Counted from the first letter of the stretch, positions 26,504 to 36,655 are shown. The stretch: DNA of 64,000 bases from SKLM01 sp964450435 (GCA_964450435.1 CAYVCX010000006.1:1-64000), one strand, 5' to 3'. Numbers and translations: made by a program. Notes: generated by a model not told the origin, from the sequence alone.

Positions 26504-27955
26504 ATGCCTGTCAAAGTCCCGTGGTTGAAGGGCGTCTTCCCGGCGCTGATCACGCCTTTCGACAAGGAGACGGAGGAGGTGGACGAAGATGCTTATCGAG
26601 GTCTCATCCGGCACGTGCTGTCGGATGTGGACGGCATCGTCACCAGCGGCACCACGGGGGAGTTTCCCTATCTGACCCGCGAGGAGCAGCGGCGCCTGGT
26701 CGAGATAGGGGTCGAAGAGGCAAATGGCAAGCCTGTGATTGCGGGATGCGGTGCCTCGTCGACTCAGGAGGCGCTGACCCTGGCCCGAGACGCGGAGGAG
26801 GCAGGCGCATCGGCAGCGCTGATCGTCACACCCTACTTCCTGCATCCTTCGGACAAAGGTGTCTACCAGCACTTCTACGATATTGCCAGTACCATTGACC
26901 TTCCTGTCATCCTCTACAACATCCCGCAAGTGATGGACGCATACCTGCCGCGCACCGTGGTGGAGGATCTCGCCGACCTGCCGGGCATCATTGGTATCAA
27001 GGATTCCTCCGGCGACCTGACGTACACGATGGAAGTCCTGGAGTACGCGGGGGACCGCATGGACGTGTTCGTGGGGCACGACGAGGTCGTACTGCCAGCG
27101 CTGGCGGGCGGGGTCAGCGGGATGATCCTGGCCAGCGCCCAGGTCTATCCGGAGGTCTGGCAGGAGGTGATGCACCTGGTGAAGGCGGGTCAGGTAGCCG
27201 AGGCCCGAGCAAAGCAGCGGGAGGTTCAGAAGCTTTCGCGCATCTTCTGCCGCCACGGCGGCGGTGTGGCGGTGAAGGCCGCGCTGAAGATGCTGGGGCT
27301 CGACATGGGGCCGCCACGCCGACCGCTGAAGAGCGTGGGCGGCGGACTGCTCCACGAGACGCGCGCCGAGATTCAACTTGAACTGGAGAAGTTGGGGAAG
27401 GTGCCGATGGCGGGGACCGCCTTCGAGTATCCCACCAGCCCACTGTCTGAATCGTTCGGTGAGCTGGAGATCACGGCGGAGATGATCGACGAACACAACT
27501 TCCGCGTGGGGAGGGGCGTTGCCGGGGAGTTGGTGAACAAGGTCCAGATTGACCTGATCGCCGGTGGCAAGGAGACGCCGCTGGGCAATGCCTACGCGCT
27601 GCAGATGACGTATCCACTCCGCAGGCGGGAGGCACTGACTACGATTCTGGAGCCCGCGCTTACCGTACGGCCCCCGACGCTGCTGCTGCCGACACTGGAG
27701 CAGAGGAACCTGCGGCAGGCGAACATGATCTACGGTCCGGCGCAGGCGGCTCTGGCCCGGGCGATCGTCGATGCACTCGAGTCTGAGCGGATCCCGGCAG
27801 AGATCGTCGACGGCGGTGTGATGGTGGCGCTGGCGACGGTCCATCCGCGGGCACTGGACCGCCACGCGCTGTTCGGGAGCGTTCGGGCCGCGGCCGCCAA
27901 AGCGCTGGATCTGGCGTTCGAGGAGGACGTGGGGACAGGGGGCGGAGGCTCTTGA
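26504..27955 (+). CDS. DapA-type aldolase fused to a Fae-like domain, copy 1
   Basis: 483 residues. Residues 1 to about 300 are a DapA/NAL class I aldolase: TSGTTGEF phosphate/carboxylate loop, Tyr138 in LYNIPQ, and Schiff-base Lys166 in GIKDSSGD. The Arg that follows YNxPS in true dihydrodipicolinate synthase is absent, so lysine synthesis is unlikely. After a linker, about residues 340-478 match formaldehyde-activating enzyme (Fae): VGRGVAG, IDLIAGGKETPLGNA, ILEPALTVRPPTLLLP, MIYGPAQAALARAIVDAL, then PAEIVDGG. The Fae catalytic His, in the AHIDL motif of the family, is Gln348 here (VQIDL). AAGGAGGT at 26492-26499 selects ATG 26504; a longer in-frame start at 26402 has no ribosome site. Copy 2 follows 34 bp downstream. 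I know of no characterised protein with this fusion. Confidence 0.8.
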   Translation: MPVKVPWLKGVFPALITPFDKETEEVDEDAYRGLIRHVLSDVDGIVTSGTTGEFPYLTREEQRRLVEIGVEEANGKPVIAGCGASSTQEALTLARDAEEAGASAALIVTPYFLHPSDKGVYQHFYDIASTIDLPVILYNIPQVMDAYLPRTVVEDLADLPGIIGIKDSSGDLTYTMEVLEYAGDRMDVFVGHDEVVLPALAGGVSGMILASAQVYPEVWQEVMHLVKAGQVAEARAKQREVQKLSRIFCRHGGGVAVKAALKMLGLDMGPPRRPLKSVGGGLLHETRAEIQLELEKLGKVPMAGTAFEYPTSPLSESFGELEITAEMIDEHNFRVGRGVAGELVNKVQIDLIAGGKETPLGNAYALQMTYPLRRREALTTILEPALTVRPPTLLLPTLEQRNLRQANMIYGPAQAALARAIVDALESERIPAEIVDGGVMVALATVHPRALDRHALFGSVRAAAAKALDLAFEEDVGTGGGGS

Positions 27956-27989
27956 TCCGCTCCGCATCGAATCAGGAGAGGGAAAACCT

Positions 27990-29459
27990 ATGGCATACAA
28001 GACTGACTGGATGAAGGGGATTTTTCCGGCACTGGTGACACCTCTTGATCCGAAGAAGGGCGTCGATGAAGGCGCCTACCGTGAGTTGATCCGCTTTGTG
28101 CTGCCCCACGTGGACGGCGTGGTCCCCTGCGGCACCACGGGCGAGTTCTCGTATATGACCCTGGAGGAGCGGAGGCGGGCGATTGAGGTGTGCATCGACG
28201 AGGTGGACGGGGCGGTGCCGGTGTTGGCCGGCACTGGCTGCACCACGACACGCCAGACCGTGGCCCTGACTCGCTGGGCGTCCGGTGCGGGCGCAGACGG
28301 AGCTCTGGTGGTCGCCCCTTACTACCTAAAGCCCTCCTTCAATGAGGTATACGATCACTTCAGGGCGGTGGACGAGGTGGGGCTGCCGATTGTGCTGTAC
28401 AACATCCCTCAGTGCTCGGGCACCCATTTCAAGTGGTGGACCGCCGAGGGAGCGTTGCTCGACTTCGAGCATACCATCGGCATCAAGGACTCGTCGGGCG
28501 ACCTGCCGTTCATGGAGGCGCTCTTCGAAAAAGTGAAGGGGAAGGTCTCCATCTTCGTCGGCCACGACGAGGTGGTGCAGGCTGCATTGGCTGCGGGAGC
28601 GGACGGGGCGATCCTGGCGAGTGCAAATCTAATTGCGGATGTCTGGCAGAGGGTCTATGCTGCCACGCGGGACGGCGATCTAGTCACGGCACAGAAGTGG
28701 CAGCAAGAGGTGCAGAAGCTGGTGCGCATCGTGGTGCGATGCGGTTCCACCCAGGCGGTCAAGGAAGGGTTGAGGATGATGGGGATCGACGTGGGCGACT
28801 CGCGCCATCCCATCGTGCCTGGAGGCGCCTTCCGACGCGAGGACCGCGAGGAGCTACGCCTCCAATTGGAGGCGTTGGGCAAGATTGAGAAGCGTCCGGT
28901 CACTTATGCCGTCGGTGAAAGGCGGGTAGTGAGCGATGTCTTTGCCACGCCAGCGACGCCGGACACGATCGGCGGGTGGACGATGAAGGTGGGTGAGGGG
29001 TTTGCCGGTCCCCCGTTCCAGGAGCTGGCTCACATCGATCTCCTGATGGGATTGAAGGATGGGCCCGTGGGGCGCGCTATCGAGCGGGCGATGGCCGAGG
29101 GGGGCGAGGCGAGAAACCTGAGGGTGATCAAAGAACGACCCTGGACGCTGATGGTGCCCACGGTGACAGTGCGCACGGCCAAGCAGCAGCGTCTGTTTGA
29201 GCGGGCTGCGCGGGGCGTCGAGCTGGCGATCGACCTGAGCACCGACGATGGGTTCCTCCCCGACGGGATTCTGGATGATGTAGCGTTGATCGTCAATGCC
29301 TTCGTCCATCCGGCGGCCTCCATCGCCAGGCGGGTTGAGTTCAACAACTACAAGGCTGCCCGCCACGCGATACGGAAGGCGCTGGAGGGGAGGCCGACAG
29401 TCGATGAGCTGATAAGGGAGAAGGAGGCGGCGCGCCACCCGTTCCGTTATGCTCCGTAG
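27990..29459 (+). CDS. DapA-type aldolase fused to a Fae-like domain, copy 2
   Basis: 489 residues, same architecture as its upstream neighbour. The aldolase half has PCGTTGEF, Tyr137 in LYNIPQ and Schiff-base Lys166 in GIKDSSGD. The Fae half begins near residue 332 (MKVGEGFAG) and keeps the catalytic His348 in LAHIDLLMG. It continues through DGPVGRAIERAM, LMVPTVTVRTAKQQ, NAFVHPAASIA and FNNYKAARHAIRKALEG to a final RHPF like that of Fae. Fae condenses formaldehyde with tetrahydromethanopterin. An aldolase that forms or uses formaldehyde and passes it to the Fae half is a reasonable hypothesis; substrate and pterin are unknown. AGGAG at 27974-27978 serves ATG 27990. The pair is clearly a tandem duplication with divergence. 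Confidence 0.82.
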   Translation: MAYKTDWMKGIFPALVTPLDPKKGVDEGAYRELIRFVLPHVDGVVPCGTTGEFSYMTLEERRRAIEVCIDEVDGAVPVLAGTGCTTTRQTVALTRWASGAGADGALVVAPYYLKPSFNEVYDHFRAVDEVGLPIVLYNIPQCSGTHFKWWTAEGALLDFEHTIGIKDSSGDLPFMEALFEKVKGKVSIFVGHDEVVQAALAAGADGAILASANLIADVWQRVYAATRDGDLVTAQKWQQEVQKLVRIVVRCGSTQAVKEGLRMMGIDVGDSRHPIVPGGAFRREDREELRLQLEALGKIEKRPVTYAVGERRVVSDVFATPATPDTIGGWTMKVGEGFAGPPFQELAHIDLLMGLKDGPVGRAIERAMAEGGEARNLRVIKERPWTLMVPTVTVRTAKQQRLFERAARGVELAIDLSTDDGFLPDGILDDVALIVNAFVHPAASIARRVEFNNYKAARHAIRKALEGRPTVDELIREKEAARHPFRYAP

Positions 29460-29595
29460 CGCGTCAGGCCAGCATCAGCGGAGAGGCGACTGAAGGGAAC
29501 GGGGGGGTAGAAACCTCGATTGCGCAGCCTGAGGGTGGGCCCGCAGCCCGGGCGTCCCCAGAGTACGGCTGTGGGGCCGGGGCGGTAGGTTGGTT

Positions 29596-29638
29596 GGTGG
29601 ACTGGTTGCTGCTCGCCTGAACCAGCCGCCAGTCCACC
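29596..29638. terminator. Large hairpin between convergent genes
   Basis: GGTGGACTGG (29596-29605) and CCAGTCCACC (29629-29638) are a perfect 10-bp inverted repeat, with a nested CTGGTT/AACCAG stem inside. It lies three bases after the minus-strand TrmO-like stop and beyond the DapA-Fae pair. No T tract follows on either strand. Confidence 0.45.
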
Positions 29639-29641
29639 GGC

Positions 29642-30085
29642 TCAGCCGGTGTACGGCGTGTCGAAGGCCTCGGCGTACGACTTGATGTCCACCACGGGCG
29701 TGCCGTCGACAGCGTCCAGCCCAATGACGTGCAGCACGTTATCTTCGATGCGCTGGACGCGGGCGCTGGTCACGGCGATGGGATTGGGACGAGCGGGGCT
29801 GCGCGTGGCGAAGACCCCGCGCAGGGGCCGATTCATGTCTCCCCGCGGGTGAACCTGCAGCACATCGCGGTCCGCCTGGTGGAAGTAGCAGAGGAGGATG
29901 ACGTCGCTGCCCGGTTCCAGGCCCAACAGCCCGTCGAGCACCTCGGGTTCGAGCACGATACGGGCTGGCCGCGCCCGCAACTCCGGCCCGCGCAGGCTGC
30001 TGTCTCCCTCGGGCCGCTGGACGCAGCCTATGGGTGTGATGGTGATGGTCTCGGTATCGGAGAGACACGTCGGCTGCTGGCTCAT
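29642..30085 (-). CDS. TrmO/TsaA (YaeB) family S-adenosylmethionine-dependent methyltransferase
   Basis: A 147-residue single-domain member of the TsaA/TrmO family, whose E. coli member N-methylates t6A37 of tRNA. ITITPIGCVQ at the N-terminus, VILLCYFHQADRDVLQVHPRGD, the FATRSPARPNPIAVTSARV signature and GLDAVDGTPVVDIKSYAEAFD are all present. The C-terminal extra domain of E. coli TrmO is missing; many short homologues exist whose substrate is not proven. ATG 30085 is chosen because AGGAAGGA lies upstream; the frame continues open to 30154 without a ribosome site. Confidence 0.85.
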   Translation of the reverse strand: MSQQPTCLSDTETITITPIGCVQRPEGDSSLRGPELRARPARIVLEPEVLDGLLGLEPGSDVILLCYFHQADRDVLQVHPRGDMNRPLRGVFATRSPARPNPIAVTSARVQRIEDNVLHVIGLDAVDGTPVVDIKSYAEAFDTPYTG

Positions 30086-30193
30086 CGTGCGATCCTTCCT
30101 CGTATCGTGCAAAAGGGGCTGGCTCTGGAAGCCGATCAGGGCCGCAGGCACCATCCCAGCGAGCTAGTATCACGGCCTCAGAAGGCCAGAGAA

Positions 30194-30297
30194 GTCATTC
30201 TGAGCGATCGAGGGAGCGACGCATGGATACTACCCGGTCCATGTGGGGGAGATTCCTGGATCCCGCTTCTCCTCGCTCCGCTCGACTCCGTATGACA
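30194..30297. repeat. Short palindromic dispersed repeat
   Basis: The left end GTCATTCTGAGCGATCGAGG and the right end (CTCGCTCCGCTCGACTCC then TATGAC) are imperfect inverted repeats of each other (GTCATnCnGAG). This pattern resembles a miniature element found in many bacterial intergenic regions. A degraded half copy may exist at 3360-3398. The remainder of 30086-30393 shows no gene. Confidence 0.5.
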
Positions 30298-30393
30298 AGA
30301 ACGCCGGTTTCTCGCCCGGGGAGTGGTGCGCGGCATGGGACATCCGGGTCGTGCAGGATGGGCTGTCTCAGAAGGACAGGTGTGGTTGCAGGG

Positions 30394-31692
<1,299 letters not shown>

Positions 31693-31752
31693 TCACAGTC
31701 CTGACGATGTGTCGGCATGTCTGACAAAAGATCCTCGCGAATGCGGCGCGAG

Positions 31753-31780
31753 ATTGTAGCACAAGCGACGCGGAACGCAA
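31753..31780 (-). promoter_or_regulatory. Promoter of ahcY
   Basis: On the minus strand TTGCGT (31775-31780), a 16-bp spacer and TACAAT (31753-31758). Leader of about 95 nt. Confidence 0.55.
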
Positions 31781-31905
31781 ACTGCCGCCGAGCGTCGCCG
31801 GGGACGGCGTCTCCGTTGGTGAGGATCTGCCCGACCGGCTGCCGGGTGAGGTGTCCACGGCCCGCGACCGGCACCACGCGCGAGCGGCCTGCTGCGAGGG
31901 AACGC

Positions 31906-33375
31906 TTATCGGTTTTCCAGGAGTCCGGTCCTGGCGTTGAACTCCTGAATCAACGCGTCAATCTCTTCAAGCTGACCGTGGATCCTGCTCCAGTGATCGC
32001 GGTCATACCACTGGGCCTCCAGCTCTTCCAGCTGCTTGCCCTGCTGCTCGATCCAGGTGAAGTACTTCAGGTTGTGGATGCGCTTCCGGTCCCAGTATCC
32101 GAGCTCCTCGACGTAGTCGACGGTGGTGCCGGCTAGATAGCGGTCGTAGTCCGCCGCTGCGTCCATCTCGGTGTACTGGCCGCGTTCCTCGCGCAGCTCC
32201 TGGAGGCGGCTTTGGTACAGCTCCATCGAGTCGGTAAACACCGTCAGAACCACGTCCTGCTCCTCCAGCTCGTACCACCTGGCGAACTTGATGCAGGAGA
32301 GGACGTTGGCGATGCTGGATATGCCGAGGAGGTCCAGGTTGGCCACCAGGTGCTCCGGCACGCCCTGCTGGACCAAGAAGTTGTGTCCGGCCGGCTCGTT
32401 GAAGAGCCGTACCAGGCTCATACAGGCCTCGTCATCGATGCCCATGACCATGTCCGTGTTCTTGAGGTTGTGGATCCAGGGTACGTGCTTGTCGCCAATG
32501 CCCTCGATGCGGTGTGCGCCGAATCCGCTCTGGAGCAGGGTGGGGCACTGCAGTGCCTCGCTGGCCGCGATCTTGCTGGTGGGGAAGCGCTCTTTGAGAT
32601 AGTCGCCGCAGCCAAGAGTCCCGGAGGAGCCGCTGGTCAGCACCACGCCACGATAGGCGTCGTCCGGGCGCATCTCCCGTGCCAAAACCTCTTCCATAGC
32701 GCGGCCAGTGACCGCGTAGTGCCAGAGGTGGTTGCCGAACTCATCGAACTGATTGAAGATCACCACGTCCTCGCGGGTCTCGCGCAGCTCCCAGGTCTTG
32801 TCGAAGATTTCCTTGACATTGCTCTCGGTCCCCGGGGTGGCAATGACCTCGCCAGCGACGTTGGAGAGCCAGTCAAAGCGCTCCTGACTCATTCCCTCGG
32901 GCAGGATGGCGATAGACTGGCAGGCGAGGAGTGAGGCGTCGTACGCGCCGCCGCGGCAGTAGTTCCCGGTCGAGGGCCAGACGGCCTTCTGGTAGGTGGG
33001 GTCGAACTGGCCGGTGACGAGCCGCGGCACGAGACAGCCGAAGGTGGCACCGACCTTGTGGGACCCGGTAGGGAACCATTTGCCGACCAGGGAGATGAGG
33101 CGGGCGGGGACGCCGGTGAGAGAGGGGGGAAGCTCGACGTAGTTGACGCCGTCGAAGCCGCCGCCGTGGTCTGTGGGCTCGTTCTTCCAGGTGATGCGGA
33201 AGAGGTTGCGGGAGTCGATGTCCCACAGCCCCACGTCCGCAAGCTGTTGCCTGATGTTGTCCGGAATGAGGGCGGGGTCCTTCATCTGCCCAAAGGTAGG
33301 GATGATGATGTCCCGCTCTCGGGCACGCTGCACGGTACGTCTGAGTTGCTCTTCGTCACGGGTCAGGTCGATCAT
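31906..33375 (-). CDS. Fold-type II PLP-dependent enzyme of unknown substrate
   Basis: A 489-residue enzyme related to cysteine synthase, threonine dehydratase and diaminopropionate ammonia-lyase. The PLP lysine is Lys107 in PTGSHKVGATFG, WPSTGNYCRGGAYDA is the asparagine loop, and VVLTSGSSGTLGCGDYL is the phosphate-binding glycine loop. A long C-terminal extension (about residues 370-489, rich in Trp, Tyr and Glu) is not part of the minimal fold. Two ATG codons lie six bases apart; AGGAG touches the first, so the second, at 33375, is the likely start. It is the last gene of the carbamoyltransferase-carbamate kinase operon. A lyase or desaminase making the carbamoyl acceptor's breakdown possible is inference; it is not a close match to YgeX. 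Confidence 0.8.
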   Translation of the reverse strand: MIDLTRDEEQLRRTVQRARERDIIIPTFGQMKDPALIPDNIRQQLADVGLWDIDSRNLFRITWKNEPTDHGGGFDGVNYVELPPSLTGVPARLISLVGKWFPTGSHKVGATFGCLVPRLVTGQFDPTYQKAVWPSTGNYCRGGAYDASLLACQSIAILPEGMSQERFDWLSNVAGEVIATPGTESNVKEIFDKTWELRETREDVVIFNQFDEFGNHLWHYAVTGRAMEEVLAREMRPDDAYRGVVLTSGSSGTLGCGDYLKERFPTSKIAASEALQCPTLLQSGFGAHRIEGIGDKHVPWIHNLKNTDMVMGIDDEACMSLVRLFNEPAGHNFLVQQGVPEHLVANLDLLGISSIANVLSCIKFARWYELEEQDVVLTVFTDSMELYQSRLQELREERGQYTEMDAAADYDRYLAGTTVDYVEELGYWDRKRIHNLKYFTWIEQQGKQLEELEAQWYDRDHWSRIHGQLEEIDALIQEFNARTGLLENR

Positions 33376-33468
33376 GCGCATCTCCTCTCTGACGTGGGTG
33401 AGTTGGTGGCCTCGTCGAGAGGTACAGCGCCAGGGGCGACCTGGCGGGGATACGCCTCGACCAGGGCA

Positions 33469-34260
33469 TCAAATGGTCACGGTTATGCGGTCGCCGTCCT
33501 CCGGAACGATCACCTCGAGATCGGTGCCAGCACGCGCCTCCTCGATGAGCAGGTCGGGCTGTTCGCCAATCTCAGGGCCGAGGTGCACCAGTGCGAGCCG
33601 TTTACAGCCTGCCTTTCGTGCTATTGAGCCCGCCTGTTGAGCGGTGCTGTGGTACTGCTCGTATGGGTTGGCGTCGGGCTCAAGCAGGGTGCTGAAGGAA
33701 GCCTCGTGGATCAGCAGATCGCTATCGCGAGCCAGCTCGACGCTGGTGTGGGTTGGTCGCGTATCGGTGACGAATGTGACAGAGAGGCCGCTGTCGAAGT
33801 CCCAGCGGGCAGCCAGAGTGGGCACCCCTGGCGGATGATCCAGGAGATCCGTGTAGAGGGTGACGTTCGGCATCAGCTTCACTCTGTCGGGACTCTCTTC
33901 GGATATCTCGTGCCACTGGAAGTTCAGCCGGTCGGTCCTGAGGCTGGAGAAGGCCAGTGTGCTGAGCATGCGCAGAGAGGAGATGGTGCTCACCCCGGCA
34001 TACACGTGGAGGGGGGTGGACGCCTGGAGGCGATTGAGGGCCAACATCGGAAAGCCGAGTACGTGATCTCCGTGGGCGTGAGTCACCATGAGCCGGTCGA
34101 CGTCGCTGGCATGCAGTCCCACGCGATGGAGCTGCTCCACGATCAGCGGTCCGGTCTCCACCAGCATATGGAATCTGGGGCTGCTGATGAAGAGCGCCAG
34201 GTTTGTCCGTCTGCCAGCGGAGAAAGCATTGCCGGTTCCGAGAAAGATGACGTTGACCAC
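33469..34260 (-). CDS. MBL-fold metallo-hydrolase (RNase Z-like)
   Basis: A 263-residue metallo-beta-lactamase-fold protein. The di-zinc motif VTHAHGDHVLGFPM (about residue 80) is intact, TFVTDTRPT provides the bridging Asp, and LALVHLGP supplies a late His. The opening VIFLGTGNAFSAGRRTN is RNase Z/arylsulfatase-like, but the RNase Z exosite arm is absent, so a small-molecule hydrolase is more likely than tRNA processing. The start is GTG at 34260 behind GGGAG. It lies between two PLP enzyme genes in the operon and may hydrolyse a ureido, ester or lactone intermediate; this is inference. Confidence 0.82.
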   Translation of the reverse strand: MVNVIFLGTGNAFSAGRRTNLALFISSPRFHMLVETGPLIVEQLHRVGLHASDVDRLMVTHAHGDHVLGFPMLALNRLQASTPLHVYAGVSTISSLRMLSTLAFSSLRTDRLNFQWHEISEESPDRVKLMPNVTLYTDLLDHPPGVPTLAARWDFDSGLSVTFVTDTRPTHTSVELARDSDLLIHEASFSTLLEPDANPYEQYHSTAQQAGSIARKAGCKRLALVHLGPEIGEQPDLLIEEARAGTDLEVIVPEDGDRITVTI

Positions 34261-34301
34261 GTTAGTCTCCCATTGTCAGATGGACAGGGCGATTCCCTGG
34301 C

Positions 34302-35606
34302 TCATTGGCTGGCCTTCTCGGACTTACTCAAAGCGTCCCTCACAGCATCGAGCGTGGGTTTCACCACCGGGGGTTGTTCCTTCACGGCTTTCCTCACGCT
34401 GGCGACGTCCTTGAGGCCCGAGCCGGTGCAGAGGATGACCACGCGCTCTGCGGCGTCAATCAATCCCCGGCTGAGGGCCTCGACCAGGCCGGCATACGCG
34501 GCAGCGGCGGCTGGCTCGGCGAACACCCCGCACCCGCGGGCCAGGGCCGGGATGGCGTCCAGAATCTCCTCGTCGCTGACGGCGACGTAAGCGCCTTCGG
34601 TCTCCCTGGCTGCGCGGAGAGCCTTGATGCGATCCCGCGGCAGGCCAGCGACGATGCTGTCGGCCACGGAGTGAGCCTCTACGGGCTCTATCTCGAGGGG
34701 ATCGAGCCCGCGCTCCCACGCATCCACTAACGGTGACGACCCCCGCGCCTGGACCCCGATGATGCGGGGCATACGGTCGATCCAACCGAGGGCCACCAGG
34801 TCGCGCAGGCCCTTATGGACCCCGCCGATAATGCAGCCGTCGCCGACGGGGACGAGGATGACGTCGGGGGCCTGCCAGCCCCCGGGTGAGCCCGTCGCGG
34901 CGGCCAACTGCTCGCAGACCTCATAGATGACCGTCTTCTTCCCCTCGCTCATGTAGGGGTTGTAGCCGGTGTTCCGGTTGTACCAGTTGAACTCCCGGGC
35001 GGCTTCCAGACAGAGCTCAAAGGCTTCGTCATAGGTTCCGTCCACCAGCAGGACGGTGGATCCGAAGGCGAGAAGCTGAGCGATCTTCGCCTCGGGTGCG
35101 CTCTTGGGCACGAAGATGACGTTGGGTTGGGCAACGGCGGCGCACAGGCCGGAGAGCGCCGCGGCGGCGTTCCCGGTACTGGCAGTGGTGACGACGTCGT
35201 AGCCCTTCTCCCGGGTCTTGACCACGGCGACGGCGGAGGCGCGGTCCTTGAGGGAAGCCGTGGGTTGGCGGCTGTCGTCCTTGACCCATAGGTGCTGTAT
35301 GCCCAAGTCGCTGGCGAGACGGGGCGCTGAGTACAAGGGCGTCCAGCCCACGCTGGACAGGACGGTTCCCCGGGCCAGTTTCTGGGCTGTCTCAGGGTCG
35401 ACGGGGAGGAGCGGCCCGTAGCGCCACATGGAGCCGGCACCGTCCTCCGTGAGCGCGTGCGGATCGACGTGGCGGGCGATCGCGTCGTAGTCGTAGACGA
35501 CGTCCAGAATACCGTCGTCGCCGTGTTCCGGGCAGACGTAGTCGACCTGGTCGGCTGCGTAGATCTCACCGCAGACGGTACATTTCAGTCCGAGGACCTG
35601 ATCCAT
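34302..35606 (-). CDS. Threonine synthase-like PLP enzyme
   Basis: A 434-residue fold-type II PLP enzyme resembling threonine synthase. The N-terminus carries a zinc-ribbon-like half, CTVCGEIY and VDYVCPEHG (Cys9, Cys12, Cys25), common in archaeal-type ThrC. The PLP lysine is Lys120 in RQPTASLKDRASA, TTASTGNAAAALSG is the asparagine loop, and VPVGDGCIIGGVHKGL the phosphate loop. GGAG before ATG 35606 is preferred to an Arg-rich extension reaching 35648. In this operon it may have been recruited for another beta- or gamma-replacement or elimination rather than threonine synthesis. The name is homology only. Confidence 0.82.
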   Translation of the reverse strand: MDQVLGLKCTVCGEIYAADQVDYVCPEHGDDGILDVVYDYDAIARHVDPHALTEDGAGSMWRYGPLLPVDPETAQKLARGTVLSSVGWTPLYSAPRLASDLGIQHLWVKDDSRQPTASLKDRASAVAVVKTREKGYDVVTTASTGNAAAALSGLCAAVAQPNVIFVPKSAPEAKIAQLLAFGSTVLLVDGTYDEAFELCLEAAREFNWYNRNTGYNPYMSEGKKTVIYEVCEQLAAATGSPGGWQAPDVILVPVGDGCIIGGVHKGLRDLVALGWIDRMPRIIGVQARGSSPLVDAWERGLDPLEIEPVEAHSVADSIVAGLPRDRIKALRAARETEGAYVAVSDEEILDAIPALARGCGVFAEPAAAAAYAGLVEALSRGLIDAAERVVILCTGSGLKDVASVRKAVKEQPPVVKPTLDAVRDALSKSEKASQ

Positions 35607-35704
35607 AGTCACTCCACGCGACCGACCTGACGAGCGGCGCAGCGGCATGCTGCTTGCTGACGCCTCACTGAATAGCGAGCCCGTGAGTTCCTGAGACTCA
35701 CACG

Positions 35705-36655
35705 CTAGGGCACGATCCGCGTGCCCGTCTCTCCTTGGAGGGCCCGGGCGATGTTCTCCGGGTTGGTGATGATGGCCTCCCGGCCGCCCTCCTCCAGGAA
35801 CCAGACGATGGCCTTGACCTTAGGCAGCATGCTGCCTGCGGCGAAGTGGCCTTCTTCTATGTACTGGCGTGCCTGGGCTACCGTCATCTCGTCAATGGGC
35901 TCCTGGTCAGGCTGGCCGAAGCTGCGGTAGACGTGCTCCACGGCGGTGGAGATCAGGAACAGGTCCGCGTCGATGGATTGAGCCAGCAGAGCGGAAGCGT
36001 AGTCTTTGTCGATGACAGCTGCCACGCCCTGGAGGCCACCATCGTCTCTCTCCACGACGGGGATCCCGCCCCCGCCCACGGTGATGGTGGTGATGCCGGC
36101 ATTGATGAGCTGCCGCACCGCGGACAGCTCGACGATTTCTTCGGGGAAGGGGGAGGCCACCACGCGCCGCCATCCGCGTCCGGCGTCCTCCACCACCGAC
36201 CACCCTTCTCCTTCGGCGCGCCGTTGCGCCTCGGCTTCGTCCATGAAGCTTCCGATGGGCTTGGTGGGACTGGCGAAGGCCGGGTCGTTGGCGTCCACCC
36301 GCACCTGGGTGATCACGGTGGCGGCCGTCTTGTCGATGCCGCGCAGCTCGAACTCGTTGCGCAGGTTCTGCTGCAGGGCGTAGCCGATGGCACCCTGGGT
36401 GTCGGCACCGCAGGCATCCAGGGGTACCTCGTGCATCCCGGCCACCCGGGCGGCGATCTCCGAACGGCGGAGGATGAAGCCCACCTGGGGCCCGTTCCCG
36501 TGGCCGATGGCGACGTCCCAGCCCTGTTGGATCATATCGACGATGTGTTGACAGGTCTCTTTTGCCGCCTGGTACTGATCTTCGACGGTCTGATGCTGTT
36601 TGTCCTTGATGAGAGAGTTGCCACCAATAGCAACAACTGCGACTCGTCTATTCAT
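35705..36655 (-). CDS. arcC: Carbamate kinase
   Basis: Carbamate kinase transfers phosphate from carbamoyl phosphate to ADP, making ATP with release of ammonia and CO2. The 316-residue protein shows VVAIGGNSLI at the N-terminus, AIGHGNGPQVGFILRR, LDACGADTQGAIGYAL, the ITVGGGGIPVV segment and AVIDKDYASALLAQSIDADLFLI. It lies between a carbamoyltransferase gene and the threonine-synthase-like gene, the usual partnership for fermentative use of ureido compounds. GGGAG precedes the ATG. Confidence 0.95.
   Translation of the reverse strand: MNRRVAVVAIGGNSLIKDKQHQTVEDQYQAAKETCQHIVDMIQQGWDVAIGHGNGPQVGFILRRSEIAARVAGMHEVPLDACGADTQGAIGYALQQNLRNEFELRGIDKTAATVITQVRVDANDPAFASPTKPIGSFMDEAEAQRRAEGEGWSVVEDAGRGWRRVVASPFPEEIVELSAVRQLINAGITTITVGGGGIPVVERDDGGLQGVAAVIDKDYASALLAQSIDADLFLISTAVEHVYRSFGQPDQEPIDEMTVAQARQYIEEGHFAAGSMLPKVKAIVWFLEEGGREAIITNPENIARALQGETGTRIVP

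Noticed and set aside
26504..27955. Annotation as a plain dihydrodipicolinate synthase
   Set aside because: The protein is 180 residues too long, lacks the Arg after YNxP used for the pyruvate/ASA carboxylate, and carries a Fae-like domain.
26468..28000. Minus-strand open frame opposite the first DapA-Fae gene
   Set aside because: Antisense shadow with His/Arg/Gln-rich composition; the plus-strand frame carries intact catalytic motifs.
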